This document shows, piece by piece, positions 11,153-23,032 of a DNA stretch of 64,000 bases. Source of the DNA: Cryptomeria japonica (lineage: Eukaryota > Streptophyta > Pinopsida > Cupressales > Cupressaceae); the NCBI RefSeq assembly GCF_030272615.1, contig NC_081411.1, positions 42,149,140-42,213,139 on the forward strand, read 5' to 3'. Under the pieces are notes generated by a model. It was not told the DNA's origin, did no database searches, and worked only from the letters and a program-made list of their open reading frames with translations. Each line of letters starts with the position of its first letter. Position 1 is the stretch's first letter. Position numbers and translations under genes: made by a program.

Positions 11153-13684
11153 ATGAGTTTTACAACAATAAGCCCTACTTATACTGTTCCCGTTAGACGA
11201 AGCCGTAGAATTAAGTCTTTCCGAGGTTTAACTACCGAGGAGATGGAACCTAATTTGAATAATCTTTTTAACGAGGACATGGGTAATTCCTCTAATCCTC
11301 CAAATGATGAAGAAGCTCTCCATGAAGTTTCCGTTGAACAACTTTCCAAATTGGATAACCAATTTGACGATTTTCACCAATGGATGTCTCATGAGTATCC
11401 CGATAGTCAAGCTCTTCCTTTAATTGAGGGTCTAAAACGCATGCTTCAAAGTGATAAGAATGGAATTGATGTTTTGCATCGTATTGCACATATTGTGGAT
11501 TCGAATGTGATGCCTATGAAGAGTTGTGCTGAATCTTTAGGTTATACACAACCTCCTACACAAGTCAATCATTCTATTCCTTTGACAACTCCTATTGCTA
11601 GTATACCTACCTTTACATCAAACATAATGGCTACCTCTATACAAGACATTCCTCCTATGATTACCAGTCATGGGGGCAATCCCTCTTCTTCAATTAATCC
11701 CCTTCCTTCATACAATCCAACTTCTTTGTACATTCCTTCAATGAGTGTTCCTATTACATCTTCACAAATTAACATGATGCAAGGGGGCAATTCATTTAAC
11801 CATTCCATTCCTCCTTGTAGTGTTCCTCCTATCCAATCATCCCCTATGGTTGACTATCATAGGGTCCCACCACCTTACTCTTTACCCTCTTTCAATAACA
11901 TCACACCTCCATCTCAATCTAACACATCCAATATGAATTCTTCGACTGAAGCGACCATTAATAATCTTGCACAAACTGTCTCTTCTTTACAGCAACAAAT
12001 TGCCTCTATGAATCAATCTAAGTTTAGTGTGCCCACATTTGATGTTGCGAGCCCACTTTCTCTTGACATTGTTCGAGCTATCCCTCCTAAACATGTTGAA
12101 ATCCCGCATCTGGAGCTTTATAATGGTAAAGGAGATCCTCTAACACATGTTAAGACTTTTCAAATAATTTGTACTGATTTTGCTTACGACCCAAGGTTGC
12201 TTGCAAAACTATTCACCAGAACATTAAGAGACAAAGCCCTACAATGGTATTGCTCGTTGCCTTCTTATTCTATTACTTCTTTCGAACAACTTGCAAATGC
12301 TTTCATTCAACAATTTCAAAACAATATAAGTCCTAAAGTTACTTTGATTGATTTAATGCATTGTAAACAAGGTGTTAAAGAAAAAGTGACTGATTTCATT
12401 GGTAGATATAAGCATTTGTATGCTCAAATTTCTTTTCCAGTGCTTGATAATGATATTCAAAGAATCTTTATTTCTAATTTGCAAAAAGACATTCGAGACA
12501 AACTTCTGTTTTCTGAGTTTACTTCTTTCCAACAGTTGTGTGCCACTCTTCACAATTATCAACTGACTGTGAGTCAAATGGAACAATCACATCCTATGGC
12601 TCCGAGTGATAAGGGTGATAGCAGTCAACAACCATTTGGGAAGTTTAAACCGAACAGAGATTCCATCAAATTCAATGAAAACATCATCAACAACAATGTG
12701 AATGCAGCATCAGGTGTGCCTCCTATTTCTAAATTTTTCAGGAAAGAAAGAAAGTATACTCCTTTGAATGAATCATTGCATGATATTATGAATAAGTTAT
12801 TGGGACAAAATGTGCTTACTCTTCCTCCTGTGCGACAAATTGATCCTGCAAAGATTACTTCACCTTATTTTGATCACAAAGCTTTTTGTCATTTTCATCG
12901 TCAGCCTGGTCATGATACTGAAAAATGTTTTTCTTTAAAGGGGAAAATTCAAGATTTGATTGATAACAATACTATTTATGTTTCTGGAGTGAATAATAAA
13001 GGCAACACATCTGTAGCTCCTCCTAACCAAAATCTTCAGATTTTTACTGATCCATTACCTTCTCATACCTCTCATACCTCTAATGCGATTGAGGCTAATG
13101 ATTCCTCTTTCTCATCTGATGGTCTTGTGTCTATGACTCTGAATGTGATTAACTTTGTAGAGCAGCAAGAAATCCCTAAAGAACCTTCCATCACATTTGA
13201 TTCTAGTGAAACCATTAGAGCATCTGATGGTCCTTTATACATAGTTGCAAAAGTCAAAAATACACCTTGCCGTGGAGTGCTTATTGATCCTTCGTGCATG
13301 GTTAATGTTATTACTGAAGAATTTCTTTTTACTTTGCAATTGAATCAAGTGATCTATGACAAAACAGATGTGATTGTGAAACTATTTGATGCATTTTCTT
13401 CTCCTGCAATTGGTTCTATTACATTGCCTATTGAGGTCCATAACAAATCTCTTGATGTGAACTTTTCTATTATCCCTTCATCCGAACAATTTCGTGTGAA
13501 GCTTGGCCATCCTTGGCTATCTTCCATGAAAGCTATTGCTTCTCCTATTCATAAGTGTTTGAAATTTCCCCATAATGGTGAAGTTGTTACTGTCAATCAT
13601 AGTCTCTTTAAACCAGCTGAAAGAACCTCTAGTGTTCCTATTGATTACTTTTGGCCTAAACAATTCCAATTTCTTCCTCCGTGA
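11153..13684 (+). CDS. gag: Gag with C-terminal protease-like domain (nested gypsy)
   Basis: 843 codons, starting at the first ATG after the leader. Residues 1-290 are low-complexity, rich in Ser, Pro, Asn and Thr. Residues about 290-480 carry a plant Retrotrans_gag domain (YNGKGDPLTHVKTF, QWYCSLPSYSITSFEQL, FIQQFQNN). A knuckle-like motif CHFHRQPGHDTEKC lies near 578-591; it is the CxFH..GH..C form of these elements rather than a canonical CCHC. Residues about 690-800 resemble a retroviral-type aspartic protease (VLIDPSCMVNVI, then LGHPWL), but the D-T/S-G triad reads DPS, so activity is doubtful. No RT follows. The TGA end (13682-13684) is followed by open frame in the same phase to 14605. 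Confidence 0.85.
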   Translation: MSFTTISPTYTVPVRRSRRIKSFRGLTTEEMEPNLNNLFNEDMGNSSNPPNDEEALHEVSVEQLSKLDNQFDDFHQWMSHEYPDSQALPLIEGLKRMLQSDKNGIDVLHRIAHIVDSNVMPMKSCAESLGYTQPPTQVNHSIPLTTPIASIPTFTSNIMATSIQDIPPMITSHGGNPSSSINPLPSYNPTSLYIPSMSVPITSSQINMMQGGNSFNHSIPPCSVPPIQSSPMVDYHRVPPPYSLPSFNNITPPSQSNTSNMNSSTEATINNLAQTVSSLQQQIASMNQSKFSVPTFDVASPLSLDIVRAIPPKHVEIPHLELYNGKGDPLTHVKTFQIICTDFAYDPRLLAKLFTRTLRDKALQWYCSLPSYSITSFEQLANAFIQQFQNNISPKVTLIDLMHCKQGVKEKVTDFIGRYKHLYAQISFPVLDNDIQRIFISNLQKDIRDKLLFSEFTSFQQLCATLHNYQLTVSQMEQSHPMAPSDKGDSSQQPFGKFKPNRDSIKFNENIINNNVNAASGVPPISKFFRKERKYTPLNESLHDIMNKLLGQNVLTLPPVRQIDPAKITSPYFDHKAFCHFHRQPGHDTEKCFSLKGKIQDLIDNNTIYVSGVNNKGNTSVAPPNQNLQIFTDPLPSHTSHTSNAIEANDSSFSSDGLVSMTLNVINFVEQQEIPKEPSITFDSSETIRASDGPLYIVAKVKNTPCRGVLIDPSCMVNVITEEFLFTLQLNQVIYDKTDVIVKLFDAFSSPAIGSITLPIEVHNKSLDVNFSIIPSSEQFRVKLGHPWLSSMKAIASPIHKCLKFPHNGEVVTVNHSLFKPAERTSSVPIDYFWPKQFQFLPP

Positions 13685-14605
13685 AGTGATCATCTTTTTA
13701 AATCTTATCAAAAGTGGAAAACAGATATGATCCTATCTCTAAGTGAACCTAGAACACCTAAACTTGACATTCCTATCATTCTTGAGAAGGAAATTCTTCC
13801 TTTGAAAGACAAAACTAATGTCTTTCCCCAAGAAGATGCCCAACCCATCCCCATGGATGTAACTATGTCTATGCCTAATAAATCTTCTAAGAGTAGATCT
13901 ATACCTCCTCATCATGATGGACTTGGTCTTCTCCCTAAACCAAAAATTCCTCCTTTATATAGAGCGGTTCCTCCTCCTTCCTTTTATAGAGAGAAGAGAC
14001 CTTCTTCTTCTCCTATTATCCAGCCTAAGAGACCACAACCTAAACATCCAAGTGATAAGGATGAGAAAATTCCTCCTCCTCTATCTTCTACACTTCCTAC
14101 TAAGACTAGACGTAATCGTTCTGCACGGGAACGTCAATGAAAGCGTCGTCTTAGGGCTCAAGCAGCTGCTTCTCAAACTTTGCAATCTCCAAAAACACCT
14201 TCAACAAGCATTATTCCATTTTCTCCTCAGTCGGATATTGAGCCTAAATCTCCTAAACATAAGATGCATGATGGTCTTGATCCTGTGCGAGTTAAAGATC
14301 CTATTTTTATAAATCTTGATGATGATATAGATGAAAATGTTATGCATGATGAAAATGTTACTCCTCTTGCTTCTGACAGTGAATATGAACTTGTTGATGT
14401 TGATAACCATTTATCTAATGAATTTTCTAAAGCACTTATCCTAGCTCCTAGACAAGAACAACGTGGCTTGGAACATGAACATAGCCCTTGTTTGGATCTT
14501 GTGATAGCTCCATCTGCTGTGTTGGATGTTCCTCCTCTAGCGTGTTCCCTTCCTTCCCGAAACATTGATCAGCAAGATCGGGGGGTAGATGACGTGCTAG
14601 ACTAG
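13685..14605 (+). pseudogene. Same-frame extension after gag-protease (nested gypsy)
   Basis: The gag frame continues without other stops past TGA 13682-13684 to a second TGA at 14138-14140, and again to TAG at 14603-14605. Both TGA codons are of the kind a CpG C-to-T change makes. The encoded stretch is Pro/Ser/Lys-rich (KPKIPPLYRAVPPPSFYREK), then acidic. It resembles no pol domain I recognise and corresponds in place to the linker after the protease in element T. It could be a decayed C-terminal part of one long polyprotein or a region that needs readthrough. Confidence 0.55.
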
Positions 14606-15332
14606 TTACATTAGCATGGCAGATTCTCTCCCCCTCTCTTTTGTTACTTCTTCTATATGTTATTCTCATTCTTCTATTTGTCGTCCTTAGTGTTGTCTAC
14701 TTGAGGACGATGCAAAGCATTGAGATCTCTTTGGTCTCTCTCATGTTGACTCAAAAGACACATGTGTTCCCTTCTTCTAGGTGACCTTCCTTGATTGGGG
14801 AATGAAGAACAATTATGCATACATACATATGATATATACATGACTTATCATACAGCATACTGACCCCGAGGAAAGCGAAGTCACCTCGTGCTTTGTGTTT
14901 GTGTTCATTATCCTTGGGTTTATCTCACACTTGGGGGCTAAATCCTTGTGGTAACGTGCTCCTTTCCTTTCTCATTTTCTATGTGTATCACTACGTTAAA
15001 ACAATCACCCCCATTGAGGTGTGTGCGATCGCTTTAACGTAGGGGGGCATACACCCTGTCTATCCTTTCAAAGATACTTGAAAATTTCTTGGCAAACTTA
15101 GCTTTGTCTTGAAAATTTTTGGTATTTCTTTTTGCATGACTCATAGTGAGGGAACCTTACTACTGACAGTCATGGTTCTCCCTCGTGATCTTCCCTTTTA
15201 CTTTGTCAATCGAAGTCGTAAGATCCTTAGTCCACTGGGGGCTTGGTGTGTCTTGCCTCCTTGACGTGGTGAAAGTCTTTCAATGTTGTTTCCTTGTACT
15301 TTATCGGAAGTATGAGCATACATACTCCCGCT
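14606..15332 (+). other. Gypsy 3' internal region, no gene
   Basis: About 0.73 kb between the broken gag extension and the polypurine tract. It contains a hydrophobic reading (LLLLYVILILLFVVLSVVYL, 14640-14700) without a clear start and in a frame with nearby stops. A paired motif around 14994-15040 (ctacgttaaa / tttaacgtag) could fold as a hairpin. No pol domain is visible. Confidence 0.5.
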
Positions 15333-15347
15333 AAAGTGGGGGCTAAA
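15333..15347 (+). other. Polypurine tract of nested gypsy element
   Basis: aaagtgggggctaaa directly before the 3' LTR start at 15348, a common plant gypsy form. Confidence 0.88.
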
Positions 15348-16424
15348 TGTAGCGTTCTAAAATTGCGACACTTGCAATTTTGACTGCATTTTGGTCTTCA
15401 CGATGGCGACGCAACACGCAACTTGAATGGAGACCCCAAAACTTGCTCACGACACTGAAAACTGCATTTTTTATGCACCCTGGCCTGAACCTCCTTTGCA
15501 CCCCGCTGTCCCGGAGGTGGGACCAGAGCGCCCAGCGCCCTGGTCCCTCAGGACCAGGGCGCCCAGCGCCCTGGTCCCTGGGTCCTATTTTGGGCCCGGT
15601 CTCCTAAGTGGTATCGGGTCTTTTTGATTGCAATTTGGAAATATACTTCCCTGGTCGGCCTAAGGTCGGGAAAATCAGTCTATCAGCCCTAATTGACAAG
15701 TATATAAACTACATTTTCCTCTCTCATTCGATATGATGGAAAAGGCGTGGAAACTATACTCAAGCATTCAAGCATTCAAGCAATTGATCATTTCAAGTCT
15801 CCATTCAAGGCTAAGTGTTGCATTCAAGTCAAGGATTCAACCATTGAAGAGGAGATCACTTATTACATGCTACATACTACAACATACAACATCTAAACCT
15901 TCGCACATAAGGATACAAACATCCTTAGAACAAGGTTGCAGGTACGCGGCTGAGATTGAAGATCTGGAATCCTTGTGCAGAGACGAACCGATCCCCCTTC
16001 ATTTCGCGGATTTTTCGGAGGACTGTGGCGCCGGGCGCCATCGTCCCGACAACTTTTGCTCAAATTTGCAGGACAGCGCTGTATCGACATTTTACTGCTA
16101 ATTCCAGGTCCGCAGCTTCATCCTATAACCTAAACTCAGTTTATAAGCGAATCTTTATGACTTTCTATGCATTCTTAGCTTAATTTCCTTAATCAACATT
16201 CTTTACAAAAGAGGGTAGCTTTGCTTTCCAAACCCTTGAAATTCATCTAGCATCCAATCTTACCTTGTGTGGGATTGGATCTTATGAGTTTCAACCCCTC
16301 TTTTGAATGTAAAGTCTTCCCCCTAAGTGAAAACCCATCGAATCCTAGCGAACCTCCCTTCTCTCTCCTCAGAGTTGGAAGAGGGGAGACCAACTGGGGT
16401 TCGACAACGATTTTCCGCTTTACA
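15348..16424 (+). repeat. Nested gypsy element 3' LTR
   Basis: 1077 bp, TG..CA, with two hairpin units instead of three. The TATA box is at 15701-15708. It is followed by the target duplication atgat (16425-16429). Confidence 0.93.
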
Positions 16425-16429
16425 ATGAT

Positions 16430-17420
16430 CAAAGGTAAGCGAGGAGCTATCAACAAAATAATACAAATTAATGCATGCACATCAAACAAGCTTTTCATTC
16501 GCGCTTCCCAAACACATTAGGGTAATTACATATACCCAAAAGCAAGTTCAATGGAGCATTTGCTGAAATAGATCCTCAATCAAACTGGTTTAATGAAACA
16601 CATAAAACAATCTTTCGAGGAACACATTAATACACTCTCAAAGCTACAATAACATGCTCCCTTCAATACTTCTTCTACAAACCAATCAGTTTCACATAAT
16701 TCAACTATTCGCATATGAATGCATATTACTTAAGATAGAATTTAATTAAATTACTCCTACATTACACATGGCAAATTCTTTAAATGTACACATACAATTT
16801 TCTCCCAATAACCAATATGAATTTTCAACCCGAAGCCCTTTTATAACCTAGAAACACATAAGCATCATGAGGCTCAAACAAGGGTTCAAGAAGTCACAAC
16901 CTTTCTCTTGCAAATATAGAAAACTCAAATCAGAGATAATTACACATATCCTAATCATTTTAATTTCTAGAGAGAGAGAGAGGAATGGTGATAATCATTC
17001 AATTTGCTACAAATAAGCATTCAATATCTACCATACTAGTCCTTCAAGTGGACAACTCAAAGCTAGATCACAATCTTAAACAAGCACATTTTGCACTTTC
17101 AGATTCTAGACAAGTACTAACCAACCCAAATGGGTTAGTCAAAAGAGTACAACACTCAATAAGGAAGGTACATACAACTCTCTTTTAGAATATGAGTAAT
17201 CGTAGACCAAGACATCAATAAGCACATAAAGCACATATAATCACTCAAAAACACCAACATCAAGGAGGTGAAAACAAGGCGTGAATACACACATTACACA
17301 CAAGTTAACGTCTGCTCAATCACTTACATACAAAGAGGAGGACAAGCATGCACATAAGGTCGATACACCTCACACCAACTAAGGGCACACGTGAAACCAG
17401 AGATCCCAGTGTTTGCAACT
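16430..17420 (-). other. LARD internal region, right part (non-coding)
   Basis: About 1 kb between the nested gypsy element and the LARD PBS. AT-rich, no coding frame above 67 codons, no recognisable domain. Being next to the PBS, it is the 5' leader of the LARD transcript. Confidence 0.65.
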
Positions 17421-17435
17421 TGGGCTCTGATACCA
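17421..17435 (-). other. LARD primer binding site, initiator tRNA-Met type
   Basis: The minus strand reads TGGTATCAGAGCCCA two bases inside the LTR. TGGTATCAGAGC is the standard complement of the plant initiator tRNA-Met 3' end. It fixes the element orientation as minus. Confidence 0.92.
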
Positions 17436-17437
17436 AA

Positions 17438-20400
17438 TGTAATGCCCCGCCAGGAAACCCCAAAGGGATTAAGCTATAACACAAGAATAGAATGCAATAA
17501 TTTTTTTTTAAAAGTTAAACACAACACAATGATACAATGACATATCAAATTTCAAATTACACAGCGGAAGACAACAACTAACACCTTAAGAGTTTCCCAA
17601 TTAGATTACTTAAATTTCACAATTCACTTAACTCACACAATTAATCCAATAAGCTAATTATCTTAATAACGAGATAATTCTTACACAAGGATAATTTCTT
17701 TCAAAAGATGGAAATATAAATCACAAGCCAAGTTTCATCCATTAAGATCTATTCATAATCTACATTCAAGCTTTTCATTAAAATATAAGCCATACATCTA
17801 ATATTCTAACACACTAGAATTTCATCATAAACATATGAGATCTTTTCATGCATACTTAATTTCCTTAACAACAACTGAATATATTCCATTATCATAAGCT
17901 ACATTATTACTTATTCCAATTTACTGCATTCAAGAGAGAACTGCGAACATGCATTTAAAATTAATCATCATCTAAACCACTTATACATTCTATCAAAATG
18001 TCATTCATGCATGCTAACACTAAACATGAAACATAAGAGAATAAGAATCACACAGCACCAAGATGATCTCGGAGTTCACCCCTAAAGGGCTACATCTTCG
18101 GGTCTGCTCAACTGCAAGACCCCTCTGATAATTAATAAAGTTAAGAATACATGAGGTTCTCATAATTTACAATCATGCCATCAAGGCAAAACATAAACAA
18201 TATACAAGCGATCGCATCGATCAATAAATACATAAACGATCCTTGAAAAGGAAAGGATCCAGCTGAACAACAATCGAAGCTAATACCAAGGTCCATTTGG
18301 ACATCCACAAAACTGAGTTATCACCACCCAAGGTCTAACATGAAACCCGATACTCACAAGGGCATAGACAATAGGACGACCCACAAACGTGCTCCTAACA
18401 GGACAATATGACAACACACTAGCAAACGTAGGGACAAGTGTCATCACACAACCTGGTATGGTTACCATGGCAGGTCTTCATAGGTCCTGACCCCATACAC
18501 TGGGTTACCCTGGCAACCTAATCTGAACCTCCAGCCCATCCAAGCCTTATGTGGACCCACACATCCTCTCGTGAAGATGAGGATGATGGTTTTCCATTTC
18601 AGGCCTTCTCACAACATGTTGAGTCTGTGTTAGCACTCGTCCCATGTGTGAGGCACAATTATCTTACTTAGAGATTAACATTCTAATCTACTATTAGGTT
18701 ATCACTTATTAGACTCACTTTCGATGGGTTACCCAGCAGCCACTTTGGGTGTGGCCCCCAATTGAAAGCCACTTTCCCATACGACACTAGACTATACTCA
18801 AATGAACTCAAACCAAGACATACACATGGTCAAACGAACAGAGTTCAAAATGGAGAAATCCACCATTTGCTCAAACACGACTTCAAGAGATACACTTACT
18901 GACGGTACTCTAACCAGAGACCTGACAAACTATGGTCAACCACGAATCAACATTCGACACCCACATAAAGGATATGACCAACTACGACACCACCACAATA
19001 CAACAGTCAACTCGGGACAAAGGACTGAAATAGGTACCCAAATCAACCATACGACCAGGTCCAATCAAACAAAGCACGACTTGTCATTACTTAAGCAAAA
19101 GTAAATACAGAAATTAAACCCGCAAAGGCAATAACTGGAAAAGACAATATTTTCCCATATTGATTTGAACATTAATAGTCAATCAAGTTTTCTAATGATC
19201 TAAGTTTTTGAATTGCATTGACAGAAAAATCACCATTACCAGGTGAGTACAATACCACAATTCCAATGGTCCATTCGCCTATGTCTCAAAACAGCGGAAG
19301 ATTATAACTATACCATTTATTTTACAAATTGAAAATACTATTAAATCATCAACATTCCAAACAATACATTATTAATTTCCAATAGTATATCGTTTAAATG
19401 ATCCAAATATCCATTGATAAAATATTTCATTTACCTCTCAATTACTCAAACGATATGTTCTTGAATAAAATATTATTTAAAAATAATCAATTAATAAATA
19501 TATTTTATTTCAACAATTTCCCAATAAAATAACATTCTATTTTTATTTTTTTTAAACAGTACTTCCTCAATTAGACAAATACCCAAATTAACTCTTAATT
19601 AAGGTATATATTTATTAATCCAAGATTAATAAAATATAACCAATTAATATTTAATTGCGAAATTAGCAATTCTAGAATTTAATTAGAAAAAATGCGTTAA
19701 TCATAAAATAAAATTTGAATATTAATTAACGTATATATTCCATTATACATTTAATTAATATCAAATTAATCATGAATTATAATTTATGCCACATTAGTCA
19801 TAATTAAAAACTTAATTAAAAATTAACATTAAATAATATTAAAATGTTATATAATTTTTTTGATTAAAAAAAATACTTAAAAAAAAATGCATTTTATAAA
19901 AACTAAAAAAAAGCATTTATATGGGGGAGGGTACCCACGTGGACCCCCACGTGGGCCCCCTCCTTGGGATCTCACGCTTCCCCTTGGGGAAGCGCTGCTT
20001 CCCAATGGGAGCACGCAGCCCCCATGGGAAGCGCTGCTACCCAAAGGGACACAACACCCCTCCACGTCGATGGGGTTAAAACATTTCTTTTTATATATAT
20101 TTTTTAAAAAAAAATTTGTTGTTAATAAAAAAGAAACTTCACACACAGCAAAATAATCCCACAGTCTCATGGAGACTTTAAATATAATTTTTTTTTTTAA
20201 TTTTATTTCCAAAAAACATGGGTTTCTAATATTTTCAAATACCCAGATTTAGGAAAGGAAAAAAAACTCTCCAAAACAACACCAAATTAGCAAAACAATA
20301 AGGATTAACATCCTTTATCAAAACCCAGGTAGATTATCTGATTTAAAGTTTGAATTTGAAAGCATAAATTTGGAATTTAAACCAATTTCCATTGCAAACA

Positions 20401-21648
20401 ACCAATCTCACTTTTTTTTTATTTTTGACTTTGAAACAAGAGCAACCAAAACTAAACTTGAGATGGAAACAAACAAGAAAGGTTTGAATTGGAAATAAAA
20501 TTTACAACTGTTCCATTTTTCCCAAATAGTTGAGATTATTCCAATTTTTCCCAAACAGTTTTCTTCAAAATCAAAAACAATTTTTGATAAACAAAGGGAC
20601 CAAAAACATAAATCAGAATCTTACCTCGTATAGCAATCCTGGAAAAGATTTAGAGAGGAGCCCAACCTGCAGGCTTAAGAAATTTCTCCTCCTTCCAAAA
20701 CCCCCAAATTTTCCTCCAAAATATTTTCCAAAAATATTTTTCCCCAAAAAATTTCAATCCCCAATATTTTTCTAAAGTCTAGGTTATATGGAGAAGTTTG
20801 ACCAAAATTTTCATTTTTGAAATTAAAATATTTTATTTAAAAATAAATCCCAAAAATAATTCTTTTAAACTATATCAATAATTTAACTTGCTTTTCCCAT
20901 TTAAAATTGATTTTCTCACTCAACTGAAATTTAACCTTTCTATTTCAAAAAGCTAACAAGATTAAATTAATTTATATTTCAATTAAATTTAAATCTTTCT
21001 TTTCATAAGCATAAACATAATAAATTTAACATTAAAATTAACCATTCAATTGAACTTGCTCCTAAACTGAATCAAGCAATTCAAATAACGATTAATCACA
21101 TAAAAAAAAGAGCCTATTTGATTGAGTCCCCAAATAAACTAATGCATAAACACACATTAAATCAATTAAAGATTAATGATCAATCACTCGATTTAACCAC
21201 ACACACAAGCACACAAACCAAGAAAGTCAATCAAACAGACGAACCACAAACCCAACCAAAAGGAAATACCGACGACGACTAACAACGCTCACTTGAGCCT
21301 GACTATGGTCAAACGAGAAACACCGGACCACCTAATCCAACTCTAAGGATTAAAAAGGTACACTCAAACCTGCAAATTCAGGCGAAGACGAACCTCGCAT
21401 CCATGCGGCATTGTACCTGAAATCTCCTACAACCAAGAGTCATACATGCATACATATATAAACTTAATGAAAGCGTTAGCTCGAGATCATAACATGAAAT
21501 AGGAGAATTAATAACTTGCATACAAACTGGTATGAAAACCACATCGACAGCTATGCATTAAATCAAACATCTGACTATAACATTATATTATGATAAACTA
21601 ACCAAGATTAAATCAGGATTAGAAATTGATTAGGGTAGGGGTACTACA
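17438..21648 (-). repeat. LARD 5' LTR (right copy)
   Basis: 4211-bp LTR; the transcribed (minus-strand) direction starts here. Ends TGTAATGCC and TACTACA match the left copy. It lies directly against the PBS at 17421-17435. Differences from the left copy are mostly transitions plus the indels described for that copy. Confidence 0.9.
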
Positions 21649-22106
21649 TGGATTCGGACTGGGCAGGTGATATTGATAGCAGAATATCCGCCAATGCTTA
21701 TGTGTTTACTTTATTTGGTGGTGCAATTAGCTGGATGAGTAAGCAAAAAAATTTGGTTGCTCTATCCACTACTGAAGTAAAGTATATGGCAGCTACCCAT
21801 GCTTGTAAAGAGTCCATTTGGCTTAAGAGACTATGTTCAGACATTGGAATAAAACAAGGAATCATGAAAGTATATTGTTATAGCCAGAGTGTGATCTGCC
21901 TAGCTAAGAACCCAACTTTTCATGCCTGGACCAAGCACATAGATGTTGATTATCATTTTGTCAGAGATATGGTCGAAGATGAGTGGGTGAAGCTAGTTAA
22001 GGTAGAAACTTTGATGAATGTTGTAGATTCTTTAACTAAGGTTGTGAGCACAGAGAAGTTCAGATGGTGTTCGGAGTCTATGGGCCTCATGGTCCCTAGA
22101 AATTGA
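21649..22106 (+). pseudogene. Copia RNase H domain, C-terminal end of pol (element A)
   Basis: Resumption of the element A polyprotein after the LARD. Copia RNase H motifs SDWAGDIDSR, GGAISWMSKQ, VALSTTEVKYMAA, CKESIWLKRL and FHAWTKHIDVDYHFVRDMVE are all readable, and the frame ends with the usual LTKVV..KFRWCSESMGL tail and a stop at 22104-22106. Some catalytic-region residues differ from the family norm (TEVKY for TEAEY). The ATG at the left edge is a by-product of the LARD junction, not a start. This part has no internal stop but belongs to a dead element. Confidence 0.93.
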
Positions 22107-22149
22107 TTCATTGTGTTGATACTCCCTTTGCTCTTGCAAGGTGTTCAAC

Positions 22150-22160
22150 AAGTGGAAGAT
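22150..22160 (+). other. Polypurine tract of element A
   Basis: aagtggaagat, a slightly changed form of the copia tract that normally precedes the 3' LTR. It lies 44 bp after the pol stop. Confidence 0.65.
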
Positions 22161-22161
22161 T

Positions 22162-23032
22162 TATTGGGAAAATAGTATTTCAACCTTGCATTTACATGAG
22201 GTTACTATTTATAGTAAGTTTTCATTTGAGTACAAAATGGTGTGAATTTCTCTTTGAAGCTTTTGGTTGGCTAGATAAGCATTCTGGTAAAGTTACATCA
22301 TAAGATCACAACTAGTTTTGAAGATATTTAATTTTTCAATTTGTAGGGGTTCAATGAAAGGTTTAAATTTAATTTTGAGGAATTTAGAGGCTCTAAAAAC
22401 CCCTCAAAAGTGGGTATAAATGGTGTAGCATTTTAGGTAGTAAAAGAGAACTTTGTGAGCTTTTCGACGCTTCAAATGGTTTGTCAATCGGACACATGGT
22501 TCTCAAGTTATGGCCTCTGGAAGTTTGTACTCCTGAAATAGGAAATATAAAATACATCAGACACATAAATGAGCTATAAAAAGGGAGTGACACATCATAG
22601 GGAATCGAGAAGGGAGATGAGGTTGGCTACACCTTATTGGGTATTTTTAGACCGTGGTTTTGTAATATTATTTGACAGTTTCTTGTATTGTATCTCCTAT
22701 ATATGAGGTGCGTGAGATAGAGGTTGTGTGTAAGAGTCTTATAGCTATTGAGTTACCTTTGAATCTCTGATTAGTGGTACTCCTATGAAGAACTTTGTCT
22801 GCAAGTATATTGTAATCTATTTTGATTGTTGAATAATATATTGGGCGGCTTTTGGAGTGTGCGGTTTTTCTCCCGAAAGGGTTTTCCCCACGTAAATCAC
22901 TATGTTATGGTTTGAATGTTATTATATCTATTTATGTTTTATGTAACTGTTGTGATGATCTGTAAAAGTTTTCGCATTACCCTCCTCTCAAAGTTAGTGT
23001 AGGAAGTTGTTCTGGTAATTAAATTCCTTACA
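22162..23032 (+). repeat. Probable 3' LTR of element A
   Basis: Begins TATTGGG (a TG start changed to TA) after the polypurine tract. A TATA-like ctataaaaag occurs near 22575, and it has ttttccccacgtaaatc, a usual copia R/U5 feature. It ends at ccttaca (23032). The 5' LTR lies outside the window, so borders cannot be confirmed by comparison. Confidence 0.6.

Larger units (their letters stand above)
8864..16424 (+). mobile_element. Ty3/gypsy-like non-autonomous element nested in the LARD
   Basis: LTRs at 8864-9971 and 15348-16424 begin TGTAGCG and end CTTTACA. They are flanked by the 5-bp duplication atgat (8859-8863 and 16425-16429). A PBS-like site follows the left LTR and a polypurine tract (aaagtgggggctaaa) precedes the right one, so the orientation is plus. 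The internal region codes for Gag and a protease-like domain only; no RT, RNase H or integrase is present. By eye the LTRs differ at about 18 sites outside a 31-bp indel (about 1.7%), nearly all transitions. The element is thus younger than its LARD host. Confidence 0.93.
1987..21648 (-). mobile_element. LARD-like LTR retrotransposon (contains a nested gypsy element)
   Basis: Two long direct repeats (1987-6233 and 17438-21648) begin TGTAATGCC and end TACTACA on the plus strand. They are flanked by the 5-bp duplication tggat (1982-1986 and 21649-21653). A primer binding site reading TGGTATCAGAGCCCA on the minus strand (17421-17435) adjoins the right LTR, and a G-rich polypurine tract on the minus strand (6234-6247) adjoins the left one, so the element runs minus. 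After removal of the nested element (8864-16424), the internal region is about 3.6 kb with no gag or pol reading frame on either strand. LTR (4.2 kb) and internal sizes match the LARD class known from Triticeae. It is non-autonomous by content. Sampled blocks of the two LTRs differ by several percent by eye. Confidence 0.9.

Noticed and set aside
1987..21648. Plus-strand orientation for the LARD
   Set aside because: The tRNA-Met PBS and polypurine tract are both on the minus strand; the plus strand has neither at the expected sides.
22162..23032. Exact borders of the element A 3' LTR as certain
   Set aside because: Without the 5' LTR or a target duplication in the window they rest on the polypurine tract and a plausible ACA end only; confidence lowered.
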